DNA from: Dipteronia dyeriana
Taxonomy: Eukaryota; Streptophyta; Magnoliopsida; Sapindales; Sapindaceae
Reading direction: 5' to 3'
NCBI GenBank assembly: GCA_032871835.1
Contig: CM065303.1
Location: 54,970,597-55,034,596 of the forward strand
Length of the DNA: 64,000 nucleotides
In this document: in pieces, positions 23,302-35,594 of the stretch
Position numbering within the stretch: the first letter of the stretch is position 1
Layout of the letters: each line of letters begins with the position of its first letter
Translations under genes and position numbers: made by a program
The notes under the pieces: generated by a model
What the model saw: only the letters and a program-made list of their open reading frames with translations
Database searches by the model: none
Told to the model about the DNA's origin: nothing

Positions 23302-24410
23302 CAGTGACCGTGTTCAAACGTCACCTCCAAAAAGTGCTATTTATTTTTTGAGCACTTTTTTCTTTTAAAAAAAATTAAAGATTTTAGAGAGAGAGGGGAG
23401 AGGAATATATATATACACACACACACTAAATTGATAATAGAAATGGTAGACATCCAAATAATGGATTTTTTATTAAGTATTACAATATTGCATAACATCA
23501 AGGTTTTTTCGGAAAGGGGAGAAAACTCGAACCTGTAATCTCGTAGTGCAAGTATGCAAGGTTTTACCATCAGATCAACCTCGTATAGTCTCAAATAATA
23601 GAGTTATTAGTGATATAGAATCGGAGATAATGTCAATTGTGTGTAAATCTATGAGTTACCTGAAGTGCATTAGGGTTTTAGAATTATTCATATGGTGAAT
23701 TAGTTAAAACGTTGAGAATTTCATCATTTAATTTTTTTCCGGATATTTAAGTCTGTGAAGAAAGACAAAATTATTATATTTTCTGACACATCATTTAAGT
23801 CTTGAATTTATTCGTTCTAGATACAACAATAAACCGGGCCGTCCCTGTTTTTTTTTTATATTTGCATTTTGGAGATTTATTGTCAATTTTAATCTCACAA
23901 CCCCTGAAAAAGAAAAAATTATAGAGATGGGTCAAACTTCAGGAACGTGAATGAAAAATATTATTATTATTATTATTTATATCAATCTAAATAATAGAGT
24001 TGTAATAGAAATTCGTGTTTTAAAGAAATTTGATATATATTAAATATAAATCAATCAGAAATCGATTCTATAATTTTTAAGTATTGTTTATGATGCGAAA
24101 TATTGTGTAGTTGTGTGTTTACACTTGGACTTTAGGGTTATTTTTTTTGTAATAAATATATTGAAATATAAAACATTGTAGAAATGTGAAGTGCCCATAC
24201 AAAATAAGTAGGCTGCAAATAGTAACTCTTTATTTGTTATAAACAGGCGTAAAAGCCCTGCTCATTAAGTGGGCCTCATTTAAATAAGCCCACTATATAC
24301 ACTATTTATTTTATTTATTTTATCTCCATTGTATACACTATCTTATTCTTTGGTAAAAAAAAAAAAAGAAATTAAAATTTGCTGAGGTACAAAACAAGCA
24401 ATTTCCAAAA
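23302..24410. other. AT-rich spacer, nothing beyond the SINE-like piece
   Basis: Contains a SINE-like segment at about 23515-23600 and a possible orphan element end GGGCCGTCCCTG near 23837. No gene seen. Confidence 0.4.
23515..23600 (-). mobile_element. tRNA-derived SINE-like segment
   Basis: On the - strand, GAGGTTGATCTGATGG resembles a pol III A box and GGTTCGAGTTTT, about 45 bases on, a B box. Copies of this style are common in plants. No poly(A/T) tail or target duplication was confirmed. Confidence 0.4.
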
Positions 24411-25791
24411 GGGTTAATTGCACTAAAGTATCATGAATTTATGGCATTAGGCAAAATATCAGTAAATTTCGAAAATTCAACAAAAACATAATCTATGATT
24501 AAAGTCTAACCATTAACTTTAACGGTTGATCAGTTAAATATAATAAAGGGTGAATTTTTCTTTACCCGATATAAACTTATTTATTAAGAAAAATAAATTA
24601 GATAAAAAAACAAAACGAAAAGGCAAAAAGTTCATCGTCATCTGAACTCATTTCCAGCACCATCAACAATTTCGTCCTCATCTCTAACGTTATCCTAACT
24701 CCATACTCATATCCAAGTCCATCACCGAAACTAACTTAACAAAGTCAACACAAATGAATAATGGAAAAAAAAGAGGAGAGAAATGGTAGAGCGTCAAGCA
24801 TGAATGATAGTCTTTGAGCAGATCTACATTGATGTCATTTTTTTTCCCTTTTTGAGCTATTTTGTCAAATTCATATATATATATAATTTTCAATTCAATA
24901 TTCATTATTAGATTTAGACAAGATTTCTATCCATCACCTTTCTTTTCTTATTATTTTTATTAGTGAATAGTGATGTGTGTAGGTGAATGGTGATGTTGAA
25001 TCAATGGTATTGAAATGTTGTTATCAAGTCTAAATTTAAGTGAAAGTATGTGGGTTTGAGTGGGTATGTAGAAGATTTTGTGATTTGAGAGATTTTTTGT
25101 GGGTGCCTACAACATGTTGGATGATTTGTGTGAGAGAAGTGAAAGAGAGGGAAGAAGAACCGGAGATCCCTATAAGATGTGCATCATACAAGCAAAAATT
25201 GTTATTAAATTTTGTTGAGGAACATAATGATCGCTTGTAAGAAAGAGTCAAATATATAGTCAAGAACTTGAGGAAGAAAAATCTCTAAATACCTCTCCAC
25301 ATTCAAAGAGAGAGTGAGAAATTGAGGAACCCAAAAAGAAAAAAAAAAATAAGTGACTCGGAAAGATTCAAAGAAACCAATTTAGGATCAGAGAAGAACT
25401 CAATTTGGTAACTCCATTCTAGATACCCGATACTCAACCCATCATCTTCTTCTTTGTACCTACTTTGCCTCATATATGTTTTTATTTTATTTTTTCCAAT
25501 CTCTCATGGAGGGGATATGATAATGAGGTCTAATACTCTGGTTGTATGTAGATGTGCTACTATTTTTTTAATTAACTTAATTGTTTTACTAAATAAATAT
25601 AAAATAAAAATTATAAATGAATAAATTTTGGGTTACGTGGTAGGGTAATTTTGTCATTTTATATATTTAGTTGGTCAACCATTAAAGTTAACAGTTTGAC
25701 TCTGACGATAAGGTATGTTTGTGTTTAATTTATGAATGTTACCAATATTTTGCCTAAAGATAAACTCAGGGTACTAAAATGCAATTAACAC
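24411..25791. mobile_element. Long-TIR element, MULE-like, non-autonomous
   Basis: About 140 bp at the left, starting GGGTTAATTGCACTAAAG, is mirrored at the right, ending AAATGCAATTAACAC; inner blocks such as TAGGCAAAATAT and TTAACTTTAA are also mirrored. Such long TIRs fit Mutator-like elements. The 1.38-kb length includes a more complex core (24620-25450) that could be captured host DNA, but I do not recognise it. No target duplication could be confirmed. Confidence 0.7.
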
Positions 25792-26323
25792 TTTTTTATA
25801 TTTTATATTTTTTATATATCATTTGCGGGTGACAACGATTCGAACCTACGATATTTTCAGACTGAATGAGTGCGCTTATCATCAAGCCAATTGTTTGAAA
25901 CAAGTAATTTGACATTTATACCCTTATTACTATTATTTAATTTTCATTTGATATAAATAAAAATAATTTCAAAATCCTAAACTATTTTTATATAAATTTT
26001 GATAAGATATTATATATAATTAAGATGCAATAAATAATCATACATAAATATTTTTTATTTAAAAAATAATAATTTGAAGGTTCAAATATGTTGTCAAAAG
26101 CGACTGACTGAGATTAAGGTTTTTTTTTTCAAAAAAATAAAATAAAAGATTTCTAAAATCATTTTTTATGAGTATTAGGTTAAAAGAAAGAAAAGATAAA
26201 ATTGGAAAAATATTATCTTTTGTGGGATAGTCTTATAAGTGATTTGTAATTAAGTTAAAAATATATATTCTCTCTCTATAAATGTCATTTATCTTAGAAA
26301 AAAAAATATCTTAATATTGAAAT
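25792..26323. other. AT-rich spacer with a tRNA-like SINE fragment
   Basis: On the - strand at about 25825-25900, GGCTTGATGATAAGCGCAC is followed by GGTTCGAATCG, the usual A-box/B-box arrangement of tRNA-derived SINEs. The rest is low-complexity AT. Confidence 0.4.
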
Positions 26324-26990
26324 TAGGGATGTCAATCGGAAGGATTAGGGGTGGGTACTACAAATCATATCCTCACCCCCCAAAAAATAAATTACTTGGC
26401 CCTAACCCCGACTATTGAAGATCGGGTTAGGGACAAGGAATATTCGGGGCGGGCGCTCCAAATTTATATATATATATTGCACAATTTCAATATATTTAAT
26501 AGTTATTTTTAATAAAATAAATTCTTATATTATAAATAAACTCAATACCAACACATAAAATAAAATTTAAACGTTCAGAATTGATTATAAATAAAATCGA
26601 CGAAAATAGAAAAAATAGAAAAAATAAATTGTGAAAACCACAAAAGAGTTACAAATTGCTTCATTCCCTAATAATAAGACAAATTTAAAAGTTTACATTA
26701 GATAAAATAATAATTTAATGTTTATTCTTTATATCTTAATATTATTAATAAAATATATATTATTTTATTAATTAAAAAAATATTTTTATCAATTAAATAT
26801 TAATATATTTAATTAATAAACATTAAACGAGATCGGGATGAAACCGGGGTGGGGATACTAAATCCCCTCCACTCCACTCGGCCCCAAACCCACCCTGGCC
26901 CCCATTTATTTTGATAAAGCCCCATCTCGTATGGGGTGGGGCGGGGCCGGTCCCCAAGGGTCGGTTTTTTTTTTTATTTTGACATCCCTA
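26324..26990. mobile_element. Non-autonomous hAT element, GGGGTGGGG-rich family
   Basis: The element is 667 bp with ends TAGGGATGTCAA and TTGACATCCCTA type (right reads TTTTGACATCCCTA). Flanking octamers ATTGAAAT and ATTAGAGT agree at five of eight, a decayed duplication. GC-rich subterminal tracts surround an AT-rich core. No ORF of note. Confidence 0.82.
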
Positions 26991-27242
26991 ATTAGAGTAC
27001 GTTATTCGGTTGGTTTGTTATTTGTAATGAAACTCCATATATATATATTTGAAGTTTTATTTTGAATACTTTCAGGTTTGGGATTTTAAAGATTGTTTAA
27101 ATTTTTGTCAATTAAAAAACCGAAAATTTTGTTTAATTGAAATTAAAATCTTGAGTCTATACTTATTAGTTAGGCTGAAAAATATATATAAAAAATAGGT
27201 GTTGAGACTTATTTTAAATCTCGTCTATTAAGTCAACACTTA

Positions 27243-27993
27243 GGGGTTGTTTGTTTTTTTATCTGAAAACTGAACAGTTCTGAATTATTTTAATGACTGA
27301 ATAGACTGAAATCTGAATCTGACTGACATATTTTTTTTTTCTCACATCTAAATGTATTGTCAACACATTTGTTTTTTAAAAGTAAAATTGTCTGAATATA
27401 AGTAATTTTACACTTATACCTATGTTAAACAATTATACATATAATATGGAACAAAAACAATCTAAAAATAATAATTATATATGAACACATATGATCATGA
27501 ATATTCATGATCTTCATCTTTGATTACAAACAAATTTCATTTTTCTAAGAAAATAATATGTTTTTTTAAAGGACATCAGGAAAACTCGCACAAAACACTC
27601 TAATATATATATATATATATACATCACCATAATATCATAATAAAGTATCGATATTAAACACCAATATGAACAGTGATTATGGTTTTATTTTTTATTTTTA
27701 AAGCTATTTAAAATAAGCAATATATTAAAATAAATATTATTATACCATATGTAGTTTTGATGAAATTCGAAATATGTTATATATGGGGATAGTATTGGAA
27801 CAAAAGATTTTAGATTGCATTTAATGCAATTCAGTGATTTGCAATTAAGTTAAAAGTCAGGATTTTTTACTTTTTATTTTAAGTTATTTTTTAGGATTTT
27901 TAAGTTGTTTGGCTACTTAAAAAAACAAACAAAACAACTTAATAATTATGATTCAGACCCATTAAGTTTTAAGTGGAAAAAACAAACGACCCC
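27243..27993. mobile_element. PIF/Harbinger (Tourist-like) MITE, copy A
   Basis: Ends GGGGTTGTTTGTTTTTTTA and its partner AAAACAAACGACCCC are flanked by TTA on both sides (27240-27242 and 27994-27996), the target duplication of PIF/Harbinger elements. The 751-bp core is AT-rich and non-coding. Its right end is the inverse of the left end of copy B, which begins only 32 bases further on. Confidence 0.85.
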
Positions 27994-28025
27994 TTAGCTT
28001 AAAAAACAAACGACCCCTTAACTAA

Positions 28026-28541
28026 GGGGTCGTTTGTTTTATGCACTTAACACTTAATGAGTATGAATTAAAATTATTAAGTTGTTTTGTTAGTTTTTTT
28101 AAAGCGGTTAAACAACTTAAGGAAAAAAAACTTTAAATAAAAATCCCGACTTTTCACTTAATTTTAAATATATTGAATTCAATAAATTTTCTTCAAAAAT
28201 TACCCTCCTAAAGTTTTCCAATTTATTATAATTTTATATTATATAAATTTCTTTCCTTTAACCTATTATTTATGATGAATGGTATAAAAAAAACCCTAAT
28301 TATTAATTTTTATTTTTGTAAAAATCAAAACTATTTCTAAATCATTATTTATTATATCTTAATCATGAATAATAAATTATCAATATTTATATAAAAATGA
28401 TTTAGGATTTGCTAAATTATTTTTATTTATTTGTTTACATCATATCAAATTAAAATAAATAACAATAAATAGTAACAAGAACAAAATGTCAAATGACTTG
28501 TTTTTAAATAATTTCATCTTAAAAAATATACAAGTTGAAAC
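28026..28541. mobile_element. PIF/Harbinger MITE, copy B, right end missing
   Basis: Begins GGGGTCGTTTGTTTTATG after a TAA and tracks the copy at 49306-50002 through CTTAATGAGTATG, AATTACCCTCCT and ACTTGTTTTTAAA. Similarity stops near 28541, where an unrelated CAGGGCCGTCTTTAG sequence begins. No right terminus remains. Confidence 0.7.
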
Positions 28542-29202
28542 CAGGGCCGTCTTTAGATATTTCGGGGCTCGATTTATTTAATAATATTAACAAAAATTGG
28601 GACATTATAAAAATATTATTACCATTAACATTTAAAAAAGCTAAATAAATTTTTCTTCCTTTACTAAATAAAATGTAATCCACATAAAAGGGAGAGGAAG
28701 TTGTGAGTTGTTGAATTGTTGTTTTTTTATTTTTCCTCTAATTTTATTTTATCGGATAGGGTAGTGCCACACTTTGACAACTTAATTTGGCCATGACTTT
28801 GAATTGTATAGATAGCTTGTTTTTGTTGAATTGAATTGTTAATTTGGACCTGATTTTGAAAAAGGAAATAAATAAATAAATAAGTGACGATATTTGCACC
28901 CCTTAAAACCCGTACGCACACCCCTCTCTGAAGCACACCCGATCAATTTTTTTTTTTAAAAAAAGCTCTTGTTTGTAAATAAATCTCACTTAATAACAAA
29001 AACATCATTTTATTTATTTATATTGTATTGTATTTTTGTAACTACACCCCACCTACAACTATTTTATTATCTAATCAACTGTATTATTGTTTAAAAATTT
29101 GTTTTTTTGTTTTTTGTTTTTCAAAAAAATAATTTATAACTCTTAAATACAGAAGTTATGACAAACTGAGTTGAGTTTTGAACTAATTTTATTTACGATT
29201 AG

Positions 29203-29234
<32 letters not shown>

Positions 29235-29710
29235 GATAATGCAACATATATATTACACATGAGTAATTGGCTGATTTATATTGTAAGAAAAATGTTTAGT
29301 TACATAAATCCGTCATATAATGAAGGGGGAAAGGAATAAAAGAATCAATTTTTTTAAGCTTCATAACTACCACCCAGTTTTTTTTTTAATATATAAAAAA
29401 AGCAATTGCTCAGAAAACATTCATAGCACACGGCAATGCACATGCTAATTAAGCAAACAATCAATGCTTTTTTGCTATATAGCCTATAAATGTGGTTTCT
29501 CAGTGTGTAATACACAGTATAGATGGGTAGATGTTAGAAAAATCAATAGAAATCTTTTATCTCTTCTTTATCTAATAGCATGGGTTTTTGCATTGTGAAT
29601 TGAGAAGACTTCCCGAGCTTGTGATTGTCTTTTGATTGGTGTAACAATCCATGGACGATTCCAAGTAGTATTTAGAAGATAAATTAGGGGTTGAGAAAAT
29701 AAAAAGAGTA
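28542..29710. other. Spacer with an orphan TIR-like end and a low-copy-looking stretch
   Basis: CAGGGCCGTCTTTAGATATT at 28543 looks like an element end, but I find no partner. A (TA)n tract lies at 29202-29231. The stretch 29400-29690 is less AT-biased and includes a TATA-like CCTATAAATG (about 29486), but I see no coding exon. Confidence 0.4.
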
Positions 29711-30568
29711 CTAAGGTCCCGTCCTGCAGTTGTTTTTCAATTCGTTTTCGTTTTTATTTTTTAAAAACGATTTCGAAAACGTGTTCGTTAACCGTTTTTC
29801 ATTTTGTTTTTCCCCTTTTTATATAAAAAAATAATATATTTTTAAAACCATTAATTGTACTGTTATGCGTTTGATATGGCTAGGACAAGACGAGACCAGA
29901 TTTTTAAATGACCAAAGTGCCCCTCTTACATATATATATATATATATATATATTCCAGAATAATTTATTTCCAACTAAAACTAAAAGCATTCATGCAATA
30001 AAAAATATATATCATATATATATATATATCATATATAATAAATATTGTATTTAATATTATATGTAATATTCTATAATATATATAATATTATATATTATAT
30101 ATAATATTATATATATATACAATAATAATATATCAAATATTTTATATTTATATATATTTTTATTATATAATATATATATATATTATAATTATTTATTTAT
30201 AATTTAATAGTTTATTTTTAATTTATTTATTTTTTGATATGTTTTTTTTTGAATTAATTTTTGATGTGTTACTTTTGTTTAATTTAAAAATTACAATACA
30301 AAAATTATATTGGTTAATGATTTAATCAATTTGCTTGTAGATGTAATAATATTAACAAAATTCTAAAAATGATATTTTAATTTTTGATAGTTTTCGATTA
30401 ACCTACTAGATACGTTTTTTCCGTTTTCATTTTCAAAATACAACTTTCAGTATATGCTACCAGACGCGTTTTCAAAATTCGAAACTGAAATAAAAAATAC
30501 TGTTTTCATTTTTCATTTTTATTTTCGAAAAATAGTAACCGAAAAACGCTTACAGGACGGACCCTTAG
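29711..30568. mobile_element. TIR element ending CTAAGGTCCCGTCCTG, superfamily unclear
   Basis: Left CTAAGGTCCCGTCCTGCAG and right TACAGGACGGACCCTTAG are near-perfect inverted ends. Inside them, TTTTCGTTTTTATTTT-type arms are also mirrored. The core is nearly pure AT. Flanks do not give a clear 3-, 8- or 9-bp duplication. The look suggests Harbinger, but this is not proven. Confidence 0.7.
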
Positions 30569-31865
30569 GGTTTTTGAATATAGAAAACTGATTAATAATT
30601 TTTGGTGTAGTTATAAAATATTTAGTCTTTTTAGTCATTTTATTCAAGGTAATATTGAATTTTTTAAAAGGTATTAATTTGGGATGTATATCATTGTTAA
30701 GGGGTGTAAATATCGTCGCTCTAAATAAAACAAAGAAAGGAGAAAGATCGAACACTTTTTGAACTTAGAAGGATTAGACCATGATTTCACAAAACAAAAC
30801 AAAAAAAAATAGATAGATTGGGTCAGTCGGGGGTCCCAGTAAAATACTGGGTTTGTTACCCCTCGGGACCGGTCCTGATTGACAATATATTTAGATGCGA
30901 TTCAAAAAAAAAATATCATTTAGTTTCAGGTTTCGATCTCTATTCAATATTTATTAAAATTCAGAATTGTTTATTTTTCAGACTAAAAAACAAACGGTCC
31001 ATATGTATCAACCTGGTCGAGACTTAAAGTTTATCGTGATTTAAGATTTGGACTTTATCTAGACTTTTATATGTTTTTTTTTTCTTGCAGATTTGACTTC
31101 TCATTTTTATTAATATGTTATATCTCTTTCTTCTGTTTTGATTTTTAAATATATTTTGTATCATTTCTTCTTGTGTTAATTTGTATATTGTTTGTCCTAG
31201 GAAGAGAATTAAGAATACTTTTGGTCCAAAGTTCACTTTAGATGCTATAAAAAGATTATTAAGTGAGTGACCCTCATAAAATCAAGGGGTAGTACAATCA
31301 TATAATTAACGAAACTTTTTAAGGAACTGTGATTTATTCGAATAAAAAAAAAATCCCCAATAGTGTATCTAAGAACAATATAATCCTCAATATCTTAGAG
31401 AAATGCTTTAAAAAGATGTCATCAACAAGTTTTCAAATCTTAAAGTAAATATTGAATTTTTTTTTATTCTTATATTTTATGTTCTAATTTTTAAGAATTC
31501 TTTTTAAGTTTGTTATTTATTTTTCTTAACTAAATTAGGAAACATGAGGGCCACAAATATTTATAAGTACCACATTGTGACCCAAATTGAATACTTTAGA
31601 TTTTATGTCTTGCCAATAAAAGAATAACAAAATTATTAGAATTAGTTGTATCTCTCCTTTATCTACAAACTATGGTCCACTTGGAAACTTTTTCCTCCCT
31701 TCTCCTTCCATCATTCTATGTTCTCTCTCGTTTTAACAAGTGTAGTTCAGTAGCAAATATAGTCTTTTTTTTACCTACTATTATCACCTATTTATCCTTA
31801 TTTGGACAAGTTAGGGGCCCTAAATCACATGCAATGATATGGTATCTACATTTCACAACTATTCT
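30569..31865. other. AT-rich spacer
   Basis: A short GC-rich hairpin region (CCCAGTAAAATACTGGG, about 30837-30853) lies among AT-rich text. No gene or paired ends recognised. Confidence 0.4.
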
Positions 31866-31879
31866 TGAGAATATATATA

Positions 31880-32050
31880 TATTCTATTGTCAATTCAAAC
31901 TGATATAAAATATATCAGTTCATTGTATGTGAACTATTGGATTTAAAATATACTTTAACAAATGAATACAATCAAGTCAAAGCATTTAAATTCAAAAATT
32001 CAATAGTCCGTATATAAGGAACTGATATATCAATTCGAACTGAAAATGAT
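31880..32050. repeat. Foldback (MITE-like) inverted repeat
   Basis: AATTCAAACTGATATAAAATA on the left pairs with ATATCAATTCGAACTGA on the right, and CAGTTCATTGTATGTGAACTA with TAGTCCGTATATAAGGAACTG. The arms are about 60 bp. Confidence 0.6.
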
Positions 32051-32230
32051 ATATATATATATATATATAATTAATTAATTAATTTTTTTCTTAAGTAATT
32101 ATGAAGCATTGTTACAGTAGAAAATTATAATGTTTGGTAATTAGTACCATGATACATTTTGTAAAAATATAAAACAATAATTTTTATTATTATAATGATA
32201 ATTCTATTACCATAGGAGTCTAGGCATAGG

Positions 32231-33335
32231 TGTTAGCAAACACCGACACTACTCATGTACCGGTGTATAGATGAACGCGGAAGCACATGTTTAATATTCA
32301 CCACATAATAAATAACGTCCAATATCAAAAGAATAAGATATGAGAAAATAAATCAATCACACATGAAAACAATATATACATGGAACCCCTAAATCAGAGA
32401 AAAAACCACCAACCGTCAGGACGACAAAGAAAATATCCAATATGTGGTAAATTTATACAACCACGCATTCTAGGTTCTCTATCTAAGCCCCAAACCCCAA
32501 ACCCCAAACAACTGAGCCTTACCAAGTTCCCCAGCTCACAATTGAGCTTACATCCTAGCTGTTAGCTCACAATGCTCATTGAGTCATCCTTCGAGTTTAC
32601 CCTTGAATATCTCTTAGGTCTCCCCTTGAATATCACCCACAATCCACATATCTCTCTCTTGATCCCCATATATTCTTTGGATCCTTCCCTATATATTCCT
32701 AGGGGTCTCCCGCCCAAATCCACCTACTATCTGATGTTATAGGTGTTTTTTTTGTTGCTCCACGCTTAATAAACAAATATTACATGTATTTATACTAGAG
32801 TATAAGGAAGTTTACAACCAACAATGAAACCTTCTGCTACACTCACAAGACTTCTTGATCCACACAAAGTCTTACTTTTTATGCTCAAGACTTTCATGTT
32901 CATCATAAAGATAAGCTCTTTTCCCTTTTCACAGAAGATTTCTTGTTTCGTATATTTTCCTGTTTTATGCAACTTTACCATTATCACGGTCTGCAACCTG
33001 TACCCTGTACCGAAGAATACCCTCTGGAAACGACCGCTCAAAATATCGCGGTCTGCGTCTCTTGCCTCTACCGCACTCCACACAGTGCTGAGCTCACTGG
33101 AATCGACCGCTCCCTGCACTGCGGTCTAAGCACCTTGTCTTGGCAATGTTTAACACCACGGTTCTTCTTGGATTTCCTTTTTCCAACAAATCTTCAGGCT
33201 TCCAAATCTTCCCTAAACAAGAACACCAACTTTCACTCGTTACTCATGTATTCAGGAAGTTTCTTCTTACACATCTATTGTGTCCTGTATGGTTAACATT
33301 GGGTTCACTTGAGAATACAAACCAAAAACCTAACA
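32231..33335 (-). mobile_element. Solo LTR of a copia-type retrotransposon
   Basis: The block starts TGTTAG and ends CTAACA, perfect 6-bp inverted LTR ends. It is flanked by ATAGG (32226-32230) and ATATG (33336-33340), a 4/5 target duplication. Transcription sense is - strand. GACCGC/CGCGGT motifs near 33040-33130 resemble those in the LTRs at 56200 and 59391. A (CCCCAAA)3 tract lies near 32490. No internal genes. Confidence 0.75.
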
Positions 33336-33435
33336 ATATGATTTTACATTAATATAAAAATATAAAAACAAATAAAAACATCTCAAATTTAAATTGAAAT
33401 ACAAAAGGTAAATATATAAATCCTTTATATATAGT

Positions 33436-34778
33436 CAGTGTTCTAGAAGTCGCCCGACTAGGCCGATTAATAGGCGTAATTCAGTTAGGCGATGGGTTAC
33501 CGTGGTGAAAACGCTGAAATCGTCCTCATTCCACGGTCTCCGATTAATCGGACAAGGCGGCGACTAATCGGTAAGTCAGTTAGGCGACGGTCAACGGCTT
33601 TGACACCGTCGAGCCTGTTTTTGTAGAAAAACGACCTCGTTTTCATCAGTTGTTCCCTTCATCAGTTCATCTTCGACCAAACAAATCGTAAACATAAACC
33701 ATCTTCGACCAAAGAAGCTTCATGTCGCCTATCGCCTGCCACCATTCGATCGCCTGTCTTCCGTCGCCGTCGTGGCCAGTTCGTAGCCGTCTCAAGTTCG
33801 CAGATATGTTCTCATCTCTTTTGTTTTCATGTCTCTATAAAAATCCTCTGTTTTTGGAGCTTTGGTGGGTTTGGTTGTTCGGTTGTTTTTGTGGTTTTTG
33901 TTTTGGATTCAAAATTAGAAATTTGGATTTTAAAGCTTTAATTGGTTTGAATTAGGGTAATTAGAAAATTTATGTTGTTGGATTTTGAATATAAATAGTA
34001 TATACTGGTTTGTTCTTTGTTTTTCCTGGCTTTCCTGGTGTCTCTGTTTTTCTTTGTTTTTGTTTTGCCAGGGCCTGTGCTGTGAAGGCCTATTTGCCTT
34101 ATTGGTGCCTTCTTTCTTGCTCTTTGCAGCCTTTATATATTGCCTTTTCAAAGAAAAAAAAAAGATTGGAGCAATAAAGAAGAGACAGAGAACAGAGTAA
34201 TTGATATTGACCAGAAAGTGTTTCTGAAAAGTTCTCATAGAGAAACTATTGCTGGTGTGTTGCGCTTATTGTGGTGCTTTTTTGCTCTATTTTCTGATTC
34301 TATTGTTTGTTCCTTTTGCCTGTTGTAGCCTTGTAGGGAATTAAAATACTATCATTATTTTTTCATGCTTGAAGGAAGCTGATGCTTCTCTCATCAGCAT
34401 CATTAATTTCATTTTTTATTTTATTAAGTAGCCAAAGAAAGTGAAGCAAAAACATATTTTTTTTTTCATTTCATTCGTAAAAGCTGATAATGCTTTAGAT
34501 TTGCTCTTTTAAAATATCTATTTTATGTATGTTATATAGTTGTTTAGGGTTTGTGAATTGTGAATTAGGATTTTAATTGTGAATTTGGATTAGTTTATGA
34601 TTGGATTTTGATTGGTAATTTGGTATTTGTGGATTTGAAAAGAATTTTGTTTGGATTTGTCATTTGATAATTGGAATATGTTTATAATTGTGCTTTCCGA
34701 TTAATCGCCGACTAATTGGTCTAGGCGCTAGACGCTGGGTCTCCGCCCGACTAGCGTTCAGCGCTTACTAGAACACTG
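33436..34778. mobile_element. Non-autonomous hAT element with CAGTGTTCTAG ends
   Basis: Ends CAGTGTTCTAGAAG and CTAGAACACTG are flanked by a perfect 8-bp duplication TATATAGT (33428-33435 and 34779-34786). Subterminal GC-richer motifs (CCGACTA, GGCGAC, TCGCC) repeat at both ends. The 1.34-kb element has no readable transposase; short open frames inside are T-rich. It may be a deletion derivative of a larger element. Confidence 0.92.
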
Positions 34779-34894
34779 TATATAGTAGACAATAATCGAA
34801 AGAATCAAATATTCGATATTCCAAATTCAAAGTGACAAACCAAAGTCAAAGTAGAAGTTGCAAAATAAATCCTATTAAGCATGATGAAAAATTT

Positions 34895-35034
34895 GGAGGT
34901 GATCCGAAATGTAATTGAATTCGGAGGTAATTCAGAACATAAATGAATCCGAAAGTGATCCGATATGTTGATTGAGCCGAAGGTAATCCATATTGAAAAA
35001 GAGTTCATAGGTGATCTGGAATGATGATTGAGCC
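34895..35034 (+). repeat. 28-bp minisatellite, left segment
   Basis: Five head-to-tail 28-bp units (starting 34895, 34923, 34951, 34979, 35007) of the form GGAGGTGATCCGAAATGTAATTG. The array continues at 39446 beyond the Harbinger insertion. Confidence 0.88.
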
Positions 35035-35594
35035 TAAGAGCTTCTCCAACCCATCATCAAACACCATACCAATCTCCAAAACCCATCAGAAATCGCTTCC
35101 AACCCGCGCCATTCTCTACGCAAAACTTCCGTTGGTGAACAGTGTCGCGCAATAGATTGCGCGACACTGTGGTTTTATGCATAAACTGTTTTGTTTTTCT
35201 TTTCTTTTTTTCAAACCCAAAACTTTTAAATAATCACATTTTAAGCCCATTTAATAAAATGTATTTACATTATATCTTTCATTTCAAGGTTTTATTTAAT
35301 CACAGTTTTTCCCTAATCAATTTAATTTATTTCAATTTGGTTCTTTTTAATATTTAATGATTTTTTTATGAATTAATTATTATTGTTATGTTTATTTATA
35401 ATAAACTAAAATGAAGTGTATAATTACAAATTTAAAATGCAATTTTTTTAAATAAGTAACTTCATTCAATACAACGGAAATTAAAGCAAAATACATTAAG
35501 AACGAAATACAAACTTCATAGTGATAAAATAAATTACCACAATTTGGAATACAATAAAATGAAGAAAAAATAAATTATAAATTACAAGAACCCA

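Noticed and set aside
28543..28575. hAT or mariner element starting CAGGGCCGTCTTTAG
   Set aside because: No inverted partner or target duplication found downstream; kept only as an orphan end.
32790..33296. ORFs of 101-117 codons near 33 kb
   Set aside because: They lie wholly inside a solo LTR and overlap one another on both strands.
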